A DNA stretch of 64,000 nt from Adiantum capillus-veneris (GCA_014529385.2 CM043943.1:157415247-157479246), one strand, 5' to 3'; positions 35,901 through 50,226 are shown, numbered from the stretch's first letter. The notes: generated by a model from the sequence alone, not told the origin. Program-made: numbers and translations.

Positions 35901-38900
35901 TGTGCGGTTATATCTCTCAACCACGTCATTAGATGATGGATTATAAGGGGCTGTTAACTCCCTTTTAATACCATGCATCTCACAAAAAAAAAAAAAACAC
36001 GTGATACATACTCTCCCCCATTATCTGTTCTTATGGCCTTAACTTGAGACCCTTTTGTGTGGTCACAAAAGCATGAAATCTTTTAAAAGCGTCAAAAACA
36101 TCGCTCTTGTTTTTAAGTACATACACCCAAGTCTTTCTACTGAAATCATCAATAAAAGATACAAAATAGCGCGCACCACCATGAGAGTTCACAGGAATAG
36201 TGCAAACATCTGAATGTACTAAATCAAGAGCATGCAACTTTTTAGAGACACCAGACGAATAAGAGAACTTCACTTGTTTACCATAGATACAATCTTTACA
36301 AAATTCAAGGCAAGGACCTTTTACATCAAATCTCCCAAGAGAGGAGAGAACCTATAGTCCTTTCTCATTCATATGGCCAAGTCTCTTATGCCAAAGTTCC
36401 ATTGGACAATGAACTTCAGCCATAGCAACAAACTTGCCAGGTAAGGCCTTGCAATGCAAATAGTATAAAGTTCCCCTTTTGCTGCCCTTCACAATCAACA
36501 TAGAACCCTTTGTATTTTCCAAGAGCCACCACCAAAAGTAGTGAAGTAGCCCTTTACATCCAGCTGCCCAACTGATAGTAGACTCTTCTTAATGCAAGGC
36601 ACATACCTAACATCATGCAAAACAAGTTCTTGGCCATTTTCCAAAGCCAAGTGAATGGTGTCAACACCCTCAATGTCACATGCATAGTTGTTACCCAAGT
36701 AAACTTTACCCAGGTTACCTGCAGTGTATGTGGCAAAAGACTCCAACGAAGGAGTTACATGAAATGAGGCACCACTGTCTACTATCCAAGACTAGGACAG
36801 CCCATCATGTGTTGAAAGCAAAGCGTCAATAAGATCTGGCTTCGTGATATACATATCACTTGCCATAGCTACAACATCATCAAAGACACTCGAAGCTACG
36901 ACAAGTGCTTCGTCCACATCAACAATTTCCTCTATGACCACACTAGAGGCCACATTGGCCTTGCCAACATCCTTGGAAGAAGAGGAGGTGTCATCATCAC
37001 CTTTAGCATCTTTTGCATCCTTCTTCTTCTTACCCTGCTGCTGCTGCTTCTTCCTCTCAAGCTCTTGCTTGTAAAATCTGCAATCAGGCTTTTTATGCCC
37101 TTTGCGTCCACATTGATAGCAAGTTATATCTTGAGATTTTCCCTTGCTCTTACTTCTACTCTTGCCCCTATTTGCTACATTGTTCCTTTTCTCTGACATG
37201 CCCCTTACATGATAAGTTGTGCCACTACCTTCACCACTGGCTTTCCTCCTAATCTCCTCATTGAGAATGGAGCCTCTTACACCATCATAGGTTAAAGCAG
37301 CATTGTTTGACAATGACACAACAAGCGCTTCCCAACTGTCATGCAAAGTCATCAAAAGAAAGATAGCTTTCAACTTGTCATCAAATGGTTGCAGCCCTGA
37401 ATCCTGAAGTTGACTCAAAACACCTGTAAACACATTCAAATGCTCAAATGCAGGCTTTGCCTCATCCAATTCCATGTTTACAAGTTTTCGCATGAGATGA
37501 ACTTGATTCACAGGAGTTTTATTCTCATACGAACTAGTCAACTTCTGCCAAATAGCATGTGCAGTGTCAAGACGCTTAATATCAGTAAGCACATCATCTA
37601 ACACGGCCATTTTGATATAAGCAATAGCCTTTTTGTTCAGCTTTGCCCAATCTGCATCTGACAAGTTTTCAGGTTTTGCTGTGAGCAATGCATCTTCGCA
37701 ATCTTTAAGGAATAGAATGCCTTGCATTCTTTCCTTCCACAAATCAAAGCCAATGCCATCAAATCTTTTGATTTCCATCAAAGACTTTGACTCACTGCTA
37801 CTTGTAGATGCATTGGAAGCCATTTCGATGCAAAATAGACCAAAAATTCACTGCTGTAATTTTATAACAGCAAGTTGCAAGTTGCAATTTTAGCCTCTTA
37901 CAAGCTCAGAGAACACTATAAAAGTGCAAGGAAACGTAACACTAGGTTACAAACACTTTATCATAAGAGTACAGCAGTAAAAGAGATAAATTTCAGTAGT
38001 AAATACTGAAATTTCAGCACACACATGAAGCATACATCCTCTGCATGAATGCTCCCACTTCAGCAGTAAAACCAAAGTGCATTTGCAATAACCTCAAACC
38101 TGCAACTGAGGTAAAAGGTGCTGCAAAATGTATTTTCAATAATACATAGACTCGATGGGAAGCATCCACAAGTAAATACATGTGTTTATTGTCACATAAA
38201 CCTCCTGTATATGTGAGAGAGGTCTAAAACTCTGCTCAATTGTACCACAAATTGCAATACATGTCCAGAATTGCATCACATTTGCAAAAGCCCCAAAAGT
38301 TACTGCACAATTTGCTGAAATTTCTGAAAAATCAGCAAAAGCCCTCAATTTCTCAACTCGAATCCCCGAGAATTTCTCCTGTAATTACACCTGTAGGCGT
38401 AGACTTGAATAATCTTGCACTAATGTGCAAAACCCCCAAGTTTAAAGTGACAACTTGCTGAAATTTACTGAAATTTCAGCAAATAGGGCAAAACCCCCAA
38501 TTCTCCGGGTAGATTGGTGTTGCCCAAAGTGTCCCAAATGTACCTGTAACACTTGTGCTTGCTGTAATTAACAAAAAAAACCTGTTTTAGAAGAGAAACA
38601 GCCCGAAATCCTGTTTTCAACCTGTTTTCAGTATATAAGCACTTGTGGGCTGAGGTATTGTCTTCCTTGAGTTCGGGAAGGAGAGAGAAGACACCTGCGC
38701 TTGCTGTTTTTAGAGAGAGAAAACTGCGTAGGAGAGAGAAAATGAAGATTTCTCGCGAGTGAATGCACGCGGGAGTAGGGAACTTGGCTCTGATACCAGT
38801 TTGAAGTGATAGAGGGGCTAGCGATGGGTGTAGAAGAACCCACGAGCAGAGAGAAAGAGAGCACCAGCGCTGTTGCAGAGAGAGGGAGAGAGCGTACGAT

Positions 38901-41900
38901 TTCTATTGTGTTTCTTGGGCACACAACTAAAAGCCCTATGTTTTATTATTATGTAAGGATACAAACTTATGACCATTTAAATGGCCTTTGGGTGTGAACA
39001 CACCCAGGTATAAAAGAAAGAATAAATGAGTAAGAGAGGCTATAAGAGGGCCTTTAGACCCAACAATAGTTAACAGCTGCCACGTCCCCGTGACATACCT
39101 CCCTCTTGAAATCGCAAATGTCCTCGATTGCATACCATAAATATAAGCCACTGATGATCTTGTGCTATCAACACTCTTTTATCATCGCATGTATCCGCAA
39201 GAAAGGTCATAACACATAGATACAAATGACTTTATGAGACCTTCATACTTTTGTCGTTTCCATCTATTACACTAAATTCATATGTACATTTGATGTACTA
39301 GCTCTATCATTACCCCTCCTTTGCACACGTTGGGTTGGGGCATAAGTAGGCTGTAACCCAAAGGCTTCAAGGTAAAGCTGCAATACATTTGGTGACTCTG
39401 ACAGTTCATGCTCTTCCATCCACTTTGCAATCATAAGCGGATAGTTCTTGAACTTCTCCAAATAGCGTCTTGCAACTTGTCCTTTAACTTTTATGTCCTT
39501 ATGTGCCAAAACTTGCTCAGGTACTAGGATCTCATCAAGTTCCTCAACTTCTGGCTGATCCTCATCTGGCATATCTTCTGGCACATCACCCACGAAGGGT
39601 CTTAGAAGACTCACGTGAAACGCATTATGAATCTTCCATGCATCAGGCAATTTCAGCCTCTAAGCCACATCGCTGATCTTGTCAAGTACTTGGAAAGGCC
39701 CATAGTAACGCATGCTGAGCTTAGGAAACAGCCGTTCCTTGCCCTTCATCTTCTTTAACCTTGCCTTTTCGAACCTTAACAGAACCCAATCACCAGGTGA
39801 TAACAGCAATTCACGACGGTGACGATCAGTAGCCTTTTTCTGCTTTGCCTGAGTCTTCTCCAAGGCAACTTTAATTTTCTTATACATCTCATCCATGTTC
39901 TCAACATATCGATCAGCCTCAAAGATCTTGTCCTTTGTATGCAGAATGGGAGGAACCTTTTTGCCGCCTTCAACAATTTCCAAAAGGAGCTTTGCCAGTA
40001 GACGAATGCACCGTATTATTGTACGCATACTCAAGCATAGGCAAATATTGTTCCCACTTGCCCTTATTATCTGACACATAGCATTTCAGCAGATTTAAGA
40101 CAGTAGAATTAGCCTCTTTTGATTGTCCATCAGTTTGTGGATGAAACGAAGACGAGAACTTGAGCGTAGTGCCCATGTTCTCAAACAATCCTCTCCAGAA
40201 CAAACTCGTCATGCAAGGATCACGATCACTGATAATCGATTATGGCATACCATGGTACTTAAACACATTGTACATGAACAAGCGTGCCATCTGATCAGAT
40301 TTTATCTTCTTCCTTACAAGGATAAAATGGGTCTGCTTGCTGAACCTGCAGATAATGGTCCAGATACCATCATTCCTTGTTGGCGTTCTTGGCGTTCTTG
40401 AAAGTCCATAGCAATGCTTTCCCATGGCTTATCCGGAAACGGCAGTGGTTGTAACAACCCTCGTGCCTTTTGCCTGTCAAACTTGACCTTTTGGCAAACT
40501 ATGCATGCTCGCACAAAGGCATCCACCTCTCTCCTCAAGGTAGGCCAATAGAAGAATGTCTCTACCGCTTTAATTGTTGCATCAATGCATGATGCCCTGT
40601 ATACGGTGGGACATGACTCTCTTCCATGACCTTCTGCCGCAATGGGCTAGTGACACAAAGTCTGCCACATCTGAAAGTGACCTCTTTCTTTTGCAAAGCG
40701 TGAAAGGCGATGCTATCTCTGCAAAATTTCTGATAAGCTTTCATAGTAGGAACACAATCCCAAGAAGCTTCTGACATCGTGCACAGTCTTCAAGTTCGAG
40801 GAAGAATTCACTTTTCTTAGGATTGACAAGTAACCTGTGACTGCACAGCTCTTCGAACACAATGGTCAAGTGACGCCTATGCTCCTCTTCATTTCGAATA
40901 CACTATCATGTCATCGAAGAACGTCCCAACAAACTATTGATGCGAGCGGAAATCCGGTCCATCGTTCTGTTGAACGTGGCAGGAGCATTTGTTAGCCCAA
41001 ACGGCATCACTAGTACCTCATAAAGACCAAATGTCGTTCTAAACGCAGTCTTGTGCACATCCTCTGGCCTTATACGAATTTGATGGTACCTACTCTTAAG
41101 GTCTATCTTGCTGAAAATTGCAGCACCCTCTAAACGATTGAGAATATCATCAATTCTAGGAATAGGAAACCTATTCTTGATGGTATTCTTATTCAACGCA
41201 CGGTAATCAATACACATGAACCATGAGCCACCCTTCTTCTGCACTAGGAGCACTGGGGAGCAAAAGGATGAAGAACTAGGCTGAATCAGCCCCTTCTCTA
41301 ATAACTCCTCAACCTGGCCCATAATCTCTTTCTGTTGCGCCACACTGGCAGCAATTACGACGGTAATGAATCAGAAAAACAATCACTAAACTTTTGCAAA
41401 AATGCTGACCTTTCTTTATCTAACACGTATAAATTTAACTGATCACTATCGAAGACATCACGTGCAAAAATCAAGTACACAAAAAGATGATTCTTTATTA
41501 CAGAAGTGATAGCAGAAGCAGATACAATAGGGACTGGCTCTCCTTTAAGCTTTACATCCAAGATGTGAGTTTTGCCCCTATGCTATACAGTGATCTTTTT
41601 CTTGTAGGCATCCAAGACTCCATGCACTCGGAACATCCACGGGATCCCCAACAAGGCGTCACATCCTTCCAGCGGCATGATGTAGAACTCTTCTGTGTCC
41701 ACATACGACTAAATATGCAGACACAGTTTTCCAATGATGGGAGTAGCACACTCTGAGTGGCCAAGACATGCCAACCCTACCTCTGTTGTGTACCCCATCT
41801 CTTCAGCTCTGATGCCCAGCTTCATAGCTAACTCTGGTGAGATAAAGTTGACTTTAGCACCTGGATCAAAGAAGATGAGTGTCGTTTGATTCTTAACTTT

Positions 41901-44900
41901 ACCCCATGCCCTGCATAACTCACTGCCATCTGTGTTGGGCCTGTCACCCACCATATCTAGCACTAAACCTGCAGTGGGTTTAGGCTTCTTGCCTTTCTCG
42001 TTTTCTTTATCCTCTGAGTCAGCTGGTCTTTTCCTTTGTGGACAAAGGATAGCAAATGACGAGGCTGCTCGCATATAAAGCATTTGTTCTCAGCCATTAG
42101 GACCTTCTTTTCCTCGAGCGACTTGCGCACAAAAGGCTTCCTTTTCTGTTTCTTTGCCTGCGCTCCAGAAGTCCCGGTTGATGGCCTTTTCTGACCCCTG
42201 TGACGCATCAGGAGCCGTTTTCACAAAGGGCTTCTTCGCTGAATTTTTCTTTTGCTGCCCTCCTTTGTCGTTGCTCGGAAATCCATTGTCCTCTCCTTTC
42301 AACAAGGCAAGACCAGTGTTCGCAACTTCCATAAGCTGAGTGAGGGTAGCCACTCTGCTCTTTGTACAGTAATCGCGAAGCCCTTTAGGCAACCCACAAC
42401 AGTACTTCTCTATCTGTTTTGTCAATGGCACAAATCTGTAGGAGGTCACTTAGAGTAACGCTTTACAAAACCTCCTATTGTACTCCAGCAACCTCTTGCA
42501 CGAAGCTAAAGTAAGATGGTGCCAATTTGTCATGACGTCGGCTTCAAATTCATTTGACAACCAAGTAGATGCAAACATTTGCTTGAAGTAAACCCAAGTG
42601 GCGGGTCCCTGTCCTTGCATTAACAATGTCGTCCACCATGTGAGCGCATTGTCCTTTAAGAAAGTGGCAGCTTTCCTGACTTTCGAGGCCTCTATAAAAT
42701 TCCCTCCTGCATATGCTGTATCAAACTGCTGGAGGAAGGTAAGAGCCTTTGTCTTATCCTCGAAACCGAAGGTACTGAACTTTACAGCTGCACCTCCTTC
42801 TTTGTAAGCCTTCGGCTTCTCTAATGTCCCCAAGTTATCATAAGGGATGGTCTGCAACATGGGCACTGTAGTAGACATGATCGGCACATCTTGGCCATTG
42901 ACATTTTGCGTCAGAGGTGCGATATCTAACTGCTATTCAAAAAAACCAACCATGCCAAAATGACCTTGTGGCACCCCAAACTGGCCCTGGTTGCAGTGAA
43001 AACCTTGTTGCATGCCGATACTACCATACATGGGGTTTGGCATGATGCCTTGCATACCCCTGAACACTGTTCCTGGCATGTACGGCTGACTTCTAGGCGC
43101 ATAACCAGCCATACTTTGGAACAAAATCCACCCCCGACATACCCAGGATGTACCATGGGTGGTGGAAAAATTGGGTGCATAGCCTAGTATCCAGTTCCCT
43201 GTCCATTCAAGACAGCATGCTGGCTCTGAAAGGTGGCAGGCTGAACTGGCATAACCTGTGGAATAGGCGTTCTAGCCACCTGTTCAAGGACGGGAGAAAC
43301 CTGTTTTGGAGCCCCTGACTCTGCAACATACGAGTGTTCCCTATCCTCCTGAGCCGCATGAAGTACCCGGGCTTGAGCCTCAACAAGCTCCGTACGCGGC
43401 ATAGGTTGCCTGTTTTGCTGTTGCACTGGTGGCGCTTGCAAGAACTCCATAAACTTTGGATTCTACACCAGCTGCGAAAAGACATTCACCGTGGCAACTA
43501 ACTGAGTCTTGAACGCATCATCCTCAAGTTGCCCAGTCATAAAGCCCTGTACTACTAGAGGGACATTCACATTGACATGAGGTACAAACTGACGTGGCCG
43601 TGAGCTCTCGCCAATCTCGAAAACCATAGGAATCTCCTGCTTGTCCTTTGAAGAGGAACATAATTCCCTTCCCCTTGTCGGCCATAGTGTAATCCCACGT
43701 TCCTGCACTCTGTCTTTACCCAAAACAACCGAGGCTCAAGAAAAAGTGATTGATGTCCCGGCAACGGAACCATGAAACTGGCCCGTGGGGCGGTAGGCGT
43801 TGGCTTCCACCCGAAATTCTTTACTTTAGACACACACACAGTACTTTGCAAAGGTAACCTGTAACGGGGATTAACACCTAAGTACACAAACGGATCAGAA
43901 GCTAGAATGCTCCGAGCAGACGCCGACAACTTGTAGGCCCCAAAATTGGTGCCCCTTTCTGTATTTCTTTATTCTTTAACAGAGGGAATAAAACCTGTGA
44001 TATCCTACGAGCTGCCCCGCACAATCTAGGCTAAGAAACACTTGTTCTGGCCCGATTTCGGCAACATAACTGTACTAGGACGCTTCACAGTCAATATCCC
44101 CACGCAATAGATGACTTTCCCGACGCATACGGACACTTTGCAAAACCTGGCGAGAATCTGCAGCAGGCTGAATTCTCTGTTTTTTGCCTCGAAAATGCGC
44201 CAGATCACCTATACAACGGTCCCCTCGCGTCCCTGAACCTCCTACGGGTATTAGGGTCCGTTTAGGGCCGAAACCCTAAACCTGCAAAAATACACAGCAG
44301 GCTGTAATTCCCTGTTTTGGGCTCCGTTTCACGTACCGGTCGCATCTGTAGCAAGACCTCGAGCTCCCGCACCTGTAGGGCTACTTGCCCTTTGAATCAG
44401 ACGAGATTTCTCACGTGAAACCTCTCCAAATTCACCTGTACCTGCGGGGGATTAGCCGCTAGCTAATCCAGTACCTGTGCAAGAGGCTCTTGCCTCGGCA
44501 ATCACGCATGAACCCACATAACCGTACATTGGTCAAATGAAAATCCCACTAGAGGGGCATAACATACTGCTCATAGGGGAGAGAGAGAGAGCAGTGCGTA
44601 GCGAGCAGGGCATCACTCCTGGCACCGCATTGTACATAAGGGGAAAGGAAGCACTCCACAGCGCTTAACCTGTGACAGAGACAAAGTGAGGCTCTTCCCA
44701 GCTTAAGAATTCAGCGCCAATTTTACTGGAAGAGGCAAGTTCATGAAATTTTGCCACTTGGCGCATTTACAAGCATTTTTCCGTTTCGGGTCTGCCGCTT
44801 AAAAATCTCCCGACTGGTCGCTCAGTTGACTTAGTGGCAGAGTTGTAAAACGTTCCCCTAGTCATACCGGAGGTAATGACGCGAACACATTTCACGGCCC

Positions 44901-47900
44901 AAAATAGCAGTTCCCTAAATTTTAGGAAATGACTACGTTGGGCTCCCATTGGTCATCTGACCATCTATCCTCATTGCGACCGCATCCAAAAGTGAAATGT
45001 GGCCCAACTGTCGGATACTTTCCGTAGGTAGTCACACCTTGACTTTAGGCCTTTATTGAGTTCACTCCCTAGTATCCACCAACTTGCTAAGTGCGACGGG
45101 GGGAACTATATGATCTTGCTCTGAGCCTAGACATCCTCTTACTATACGAATTCCAATGCCGACCACTTCTCGTCTATGGGTGAAACTACCGTTCACATTG
45201 GCCATACAATGCTCGACCGTTTGCTACTTCAAGAAGGGGGTCTCAAAAATAAAACAAAACCCATTGGAAAGAAACCAACAACTAAAGTTAGCAGTTGCCA
45301 CGTCCTCGTGACAGTTAACAGCTGCCACGTCCCCGTGACAGTCCCTACGAGAAAGGGACTCCTTTCTATGTCAAAATATGCAAAGGGGAAGCAATCTCTG
45401 CAAACTTTCTAATTCGCTCGAGTTAGAAGAGCTAGAAGAACTCGAAGAAGAAGAAGAAGAAGAACTGGATACTCCTTTTTAAATCTGGCATGCTTTTTTT
45501 GCTTTCTTGCCGAGGCAAAAGCAGATTGACGACCCAAATAACCTGGGAAGTCACTTCCTTTTTTCTGCTTTTTGTCGTGCTTTTTGGCTTTGTTGGTTGC
45601 GTCAAAAATCTGGGTAATCCGTGTATCAACCACCTCTTCTAATTCTTGCTCTTTAAACATCCTCGGAGTAGGAGGTTTCTTGAGTGCCGGTTTGAGGGGT
45701 GGCTCTGTGGCCTTCCGCCACTGAGAGTGCACTTCGTCGAAGGATGTCTATGTTTTGAGTGATACCTATGTAAACATGCCTCCTACCCTTTCAAGACCAA
45801 ATGTAATGGGTTTAAGGGTTAGGGTTTCACGTGGAGGTCATAGACGCATCGGTTTAATGAGTTCGTTTGGCCCACCCCAGATTCACTCTCCCTAGATGTC
45901 GATCCATCATCATGCCAATCCCTTGGTCAAAGCCAAAACCTAAAAGTGTGTCAAGTGTGTACTTTGCACTTACCTTTGTGTTTCCGTCCGATCACTCACC
46001 GAAAGTGATTACACCAAACTACTGAAGAGAGCTTATCAGTCCACAATCCATAACACTATTTTGCAGTATCGTCCTACACGTGAAGCTCTAATAGAGAAAC
46101 TCATAGACTCCAATGAATAGTGAAAATTGGTGCATGCAAATGGAACACCCCAATCATCCTCAACGAGAAATTCCATGGGGAGACACCAAAGTTGTCCAAC
46201 CACATGAGCCTCTCCATCACATTGTCAAACTCTTATACAATGTGGATGAAATACTCATATCCAATGAGTACCTCAACCTCTATCCAAAACTAATTCCTCA
46301 AGGACTCTAGAATAATGGTTGAGAGAGAGAGAGAGAGAGAAAGAGAATCCACGCGATATTTGCCCCTTTCCATATTTCTTTTTTATTGCATGGACAAAAG
46401 TACAACTACCAAGGAGCAACTCCTCTGCAGTTTGCTCACGCTAGACTACAAGAGAGAGCCCCAAGGCTCATATTTAAAGGCCCAAGGCCAAAAAGCATCA
46501 AATATGAAAAGCTTGCGCCCACAAATCCCCAAAAGTCCAAGGTTCCCTAAAAATCTGCCACGGATTCCAGGATGTCCGTATAGGTACCACATCATCATAT
46601 TTTGAGGTTTCAAATTGGTCTGCACCATTCCGGCCACTTCCTGTTGGGAGTCGAGGATATGGAGGATGGTGCTTTGGAGAAGGCATGGCGAGCAGAGATG
46701 AGGTTAGATGAGAGAAGTCGACACAATAGAAAAAGAAGACACGCTATTGATTAATAGACAACATTACACTAGCCATTCTTTTTCTCATGCAAACTCCAAA
46801 ACAACTTAGAGCTATGTCTGCATGCTATAAGGGACTGTGTCCACCATGGGTATGGACGCCCGAACCGCGCTTGCAAACCCAACAAACCCCCCCCCCCCCC
46901 TTAAGCCCGAACTAGACAGACCCTTTCATGATACCTCGAGTGTTTGGTATACTCAGCAACTGTGAGTTTTAGGTTCTCTCACAACCAAGGATTTCTGGTG
47001 TATCCATAACCTGGTGCTAAGATAAAAACCCCCCTTAAACGTATAGGGTGTAGGTCAAAAAATTAGCTACCAATAAATGGAGTTTTTCGTTCACTGCCAA
47101 ACCTTGTGTTTAAGGTGTACCCAATAACCTTATAAGAAGCGGTAACAAAATAGGACTTGAGAACAAAAACTGATAATTTGGGAGGTCTTACCACTCATGT
47201 GTGGCAGTGTCTATAGCCCATACAATTTATTTTGACTAAAAAACAAAAACCATGAAAAGAGTTAAACTAAAAAGCTTCATTGTCAGCAGAATATATTGGA
47301 GGTTCGGTATCTCTCTCAATCATATGAATTTGGTTTTTACCCTTTTAAAAGCATCTATTTGACGGATAATTTGTTTTACCACAATGAACACAAGGATTCT
47401 TCTTGAAACAGTCTTTTGTCTGATGATTGTTGCGCCCACAGATGGCACAAGATCTGGTACCACTGAATGGTCGAGATGAAGCTGAAGTAGCAGCACAATT
47501 AGTGACTGGATAGGCACTGGAAGTATCAGAAGAGCTGATGGGGAATACTGCATTGGAGACTATATATGCACTAGGAATAATAGGAGAATTGGTACTAGGT
47601 AGCCTTCGTTCTTCTCCCTGCAAAGAATTGATGATACCATCCAAGGAGGGCAGCGAATCTTTCTCCTTTAAAACAATAACAATCTGATGAAATTTGTCAA
47701 GCAAACTTTTTAACAAAATGGCTGTGAGATCTTCTTCTGGTACTGCGGCTTCAACATAAACAAGTTGAGTTTTAATACTCTTCAGTCTATTAGCTAAAGC
47801 TGCAATGTTTTCATCTTCACGCATGCGAAGAGAATATAATTCCATTTATAAACTCATTTTTGAATACTTAGCTTTGGCACCGAAAAGCTTCTCTAACTCT

Positions 47901-50165
47901 TTCCAGGCAGCACTTGAAGAATTAACATCATCAAATAATGAATAAAGTCGTCTTCTAAGGAGGTTAGAATGATACCAAAAGCTTGTTCGTCTTTCCTTTG
48001 TTGCTCGACAGAGAGGGCTCGAGATACTGCAATTGAAGTGCTTGCTTTGTCGGTTGCGAGAGGCTTGACCACGTTCCATAGGTTTTTCCGCATCAGATGA
48101 CTTTGATTTGCCAAGTATGAAAACCGGAACCGTTGAACTTGTCGAACTTTGACGCAATAATGGAATCTTGCGGTTGCTCGTTTAGGACTGTTGCGATTTC
48201 GACCAAAAACCTTTCCCTTTTCAAGCTTTCAAGATTGTAGATTTTGTTACTTTGAAGTTCGAGGCCAAAACCTGTGTGAAGGGTCTCTTGCTGCTTAAAA
48301 TAGGGATGCCATTTTTAACTCCTAATGTAAAACAAGCATAAAAAATCTCATGAATTTCTGCTGCAGCTTGACAACGACGAGCCAGGGAGTATTTTGATTG
48401 TTGTGATCAGCAGAGCCTGAATTGAGGATGCTCAAGGTGTCGAAACTTGACCAGCAGGCCAAGGCGTTACTGTGGATGTTGGTTTGGGCGAAAATCATGC
48501 ATGTGGCTGCACCTCTTCTCTACTTGTTAAGCAGCTGCTCCCGCCCAGTCTTCGAGTCAAGCACAAGGCGACCTAAGCTTTGATACCAGCTGTTGGGAGT
48601 CGAGGTTATGGAGGATGGTGCTTTGAAAAATGCATGGCGAGCAGAGATGAGGTTAGATGAGAGAAGTCGACACAGCAGAAAAAGAAGACACGCTATTGAT
48701 TAAGTGACAACATTACATATATGTAAAGTAAACGGCTTTAAGTGACACTAGCCATTCTTTTTCTCATGCAAACTCCAAAACAACTTGAGCTATGTCTGCA
48801 TGCTATAAGGGACTGTGCGCACCATGGGTATGGACGACCGAATAGGCCATGACATCACTTTGTGACAAGTGATTATCTTGGTGTGCATTTGTTAGGGTGA
48901 CACTCTTTCAAACGAGGCTTCCAAGTTATTATGTTCATATGACTTCCGTGTTCCATTGACAGAGTTCCATGCATGAAGGCTCATCGTCCTTGCCCACTTC
49001 TTGTCGCTTCTGGCTGGTGTGCTTGAGCCCACTAGTGTTGTTAATATCCTTACAAATCTCTTCTTGCATTTTGGCAAATGTATCCATGTGCGCTTTGTCA
49101 ATTGCAAGGTCTTCTTAGATTCGTGGTGTGACGGATGCCCTTCCCACTATTTCTGAGCTACACTGGTAAAGATTGCTAGAAGATGTGACAATTATCCATG
49201 GTCTAGCTCTAATTGTCATCAGTATGTACTATGATAATGATCTATCATCATCTTGGATTAAGCTAGATTCTAAATTTTCTATGATGTTTCAATGCATTCT
49301 ATGGTTTAAGTGTCATGTGTAGACTGCTTCTAGAGTGCCGTATGGAATCCTCAAAGGGTCTGATTCATACTTATTCTGTTCTCCCGTACCCCTCCAAGTC
49401 CAATGTATGGTTGACGTATGGAAAAACTATGTTGTTGATGCTGGTACAGCCACTAATGAGTCAACATAATTGAGGATATTCTCAGCAGACCTCATTCACC
49501 CCCAACGGACAGAATTTACACTTCTCGGAGCTCTTCCGAGGGTAGCAGTTCAATGGTATTCTGGCCAAGTACTATTTGGCTTCGAAAAGTTGTTGCAAAT
49601 ATCCCTGTTTACGAGGCCCTCACACGACAGTTGCAGATTGCTCACCCTAGCTCTCTGGGCCGCCTGCCTATCCAGAAGCTGATAAGGGCGTTTATCCCAG
49701 CCTTGCCGCATTTTTTTGTTAAGCGTTAAATGAGCTGGCTGCCCTATTTTCCCCGGTTATAATTTTTTGGCCTATTTTTCTCAAGTTGCGCAGCTGGATG
49801 TGGGTCAGGCAGCTTTTGCAGAGGCCTATATAGGTGGGCGCCCGAGAGACCTCTACAGCAATGTGTACATGGGTTCAGCCTTACATGGCACCCGCTCTAG
49901 TGTGGCAATTGGGCAGCCCCTAGCGTTTTTGGAGAGCATCCGTACCTGGCATTTTTGGGCACCCCACCACTCTTCACTCTTAGGCTATTGAACAGCACTA
50001 CTACACAGGAGACGGGCAGCAGGGTTATCCCCTTGCATTTTTTCCCTTCGGGGCAGCCATTCAAAGGCAGTTGGATCTTGCAAAGCATCTCATCCGAGGT
50101 GTCGGGAGTGGAGAGAAGTTCCAAGTTATCTAAAGGGCAGCCACACACCAAGGAAGTCTTGAGCC

Positions 50166-50226
<61 letters not shown>

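Larger units (their letters stand above)
34640..39065 (-). mobile_element. Ty1/copia element nested in the gypsy 3' LTR, 3' truncated
   Basis: 5' LTR 39065-38802, primer site 38798-38786, about 960 bp leader, then gag-pol from 37823 to about 34737. The reading frame breaks off inside the reverse transcriptase, and no second LTR, RNase H or purine tract follows before gypsy LTR sequence resumes. It lies inside the gypsy LTR, about 30 bp from that LTR's start, so it inserted later than the gypsy element. Confidence 0.8.
33448..45340 (-). mobile_element. Ty3/gypsy chromovirus, decayed, interrupted by a copia element
   Basis: Read on the minus strand. The 5' LTR spans about 45340-43937; gag, protease, RT, integrase and chromodomain follow at 43929-39267, then a purine tract (AAGAGGGAGG, 39107-39098) and the first 28 bp of the 3' LTR (39095-39068). 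The rest of the 3' LTR appears at about 34620-33448 after the copia insertion. The 28-mer at 39068-39095 recurs exactly at 45313-45340, fixing the LTR start. LTR copies differ at many bases (roughly 15 percent by eye), so the insertion is old. The lower LTR edges are estimated from where similarity stops. Confidence 0.75.
46642..48850 (-). mobile_element. Gag-only LTR retrotransposon (TR-GAG-like, copia-derived)
   Basis: Direct repeats at 46642-46884 and 48591 to about 48850 share TGTTGGGAGTCGAGG and ATGCTATAAGGGACTGTG. The minus-strand LTR ends are TGTTGGG...CCCAACA. A primer site (TGGTATCAAAGC on minus) lies at 48588-48577 and a G14 purine tract (46887-46900, C on plus) abuts the 3' LTR. 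The interior of about 1.7 kb codes only for gag; no protease, integrase or RT is present. Gag-only LTR elements are known in plants and are mobilised by related autonomous copies. The upper 5' LTR edge lacks about 20 bp present in the other LTR. Confidence 0.75.

Noticed and set aside
45409-45732. Lys-rich 107-codon minus frame
   Set aside because: Basic low-complexity text and a GAA repeat; no family recognised, lies in the RPL13 intron.
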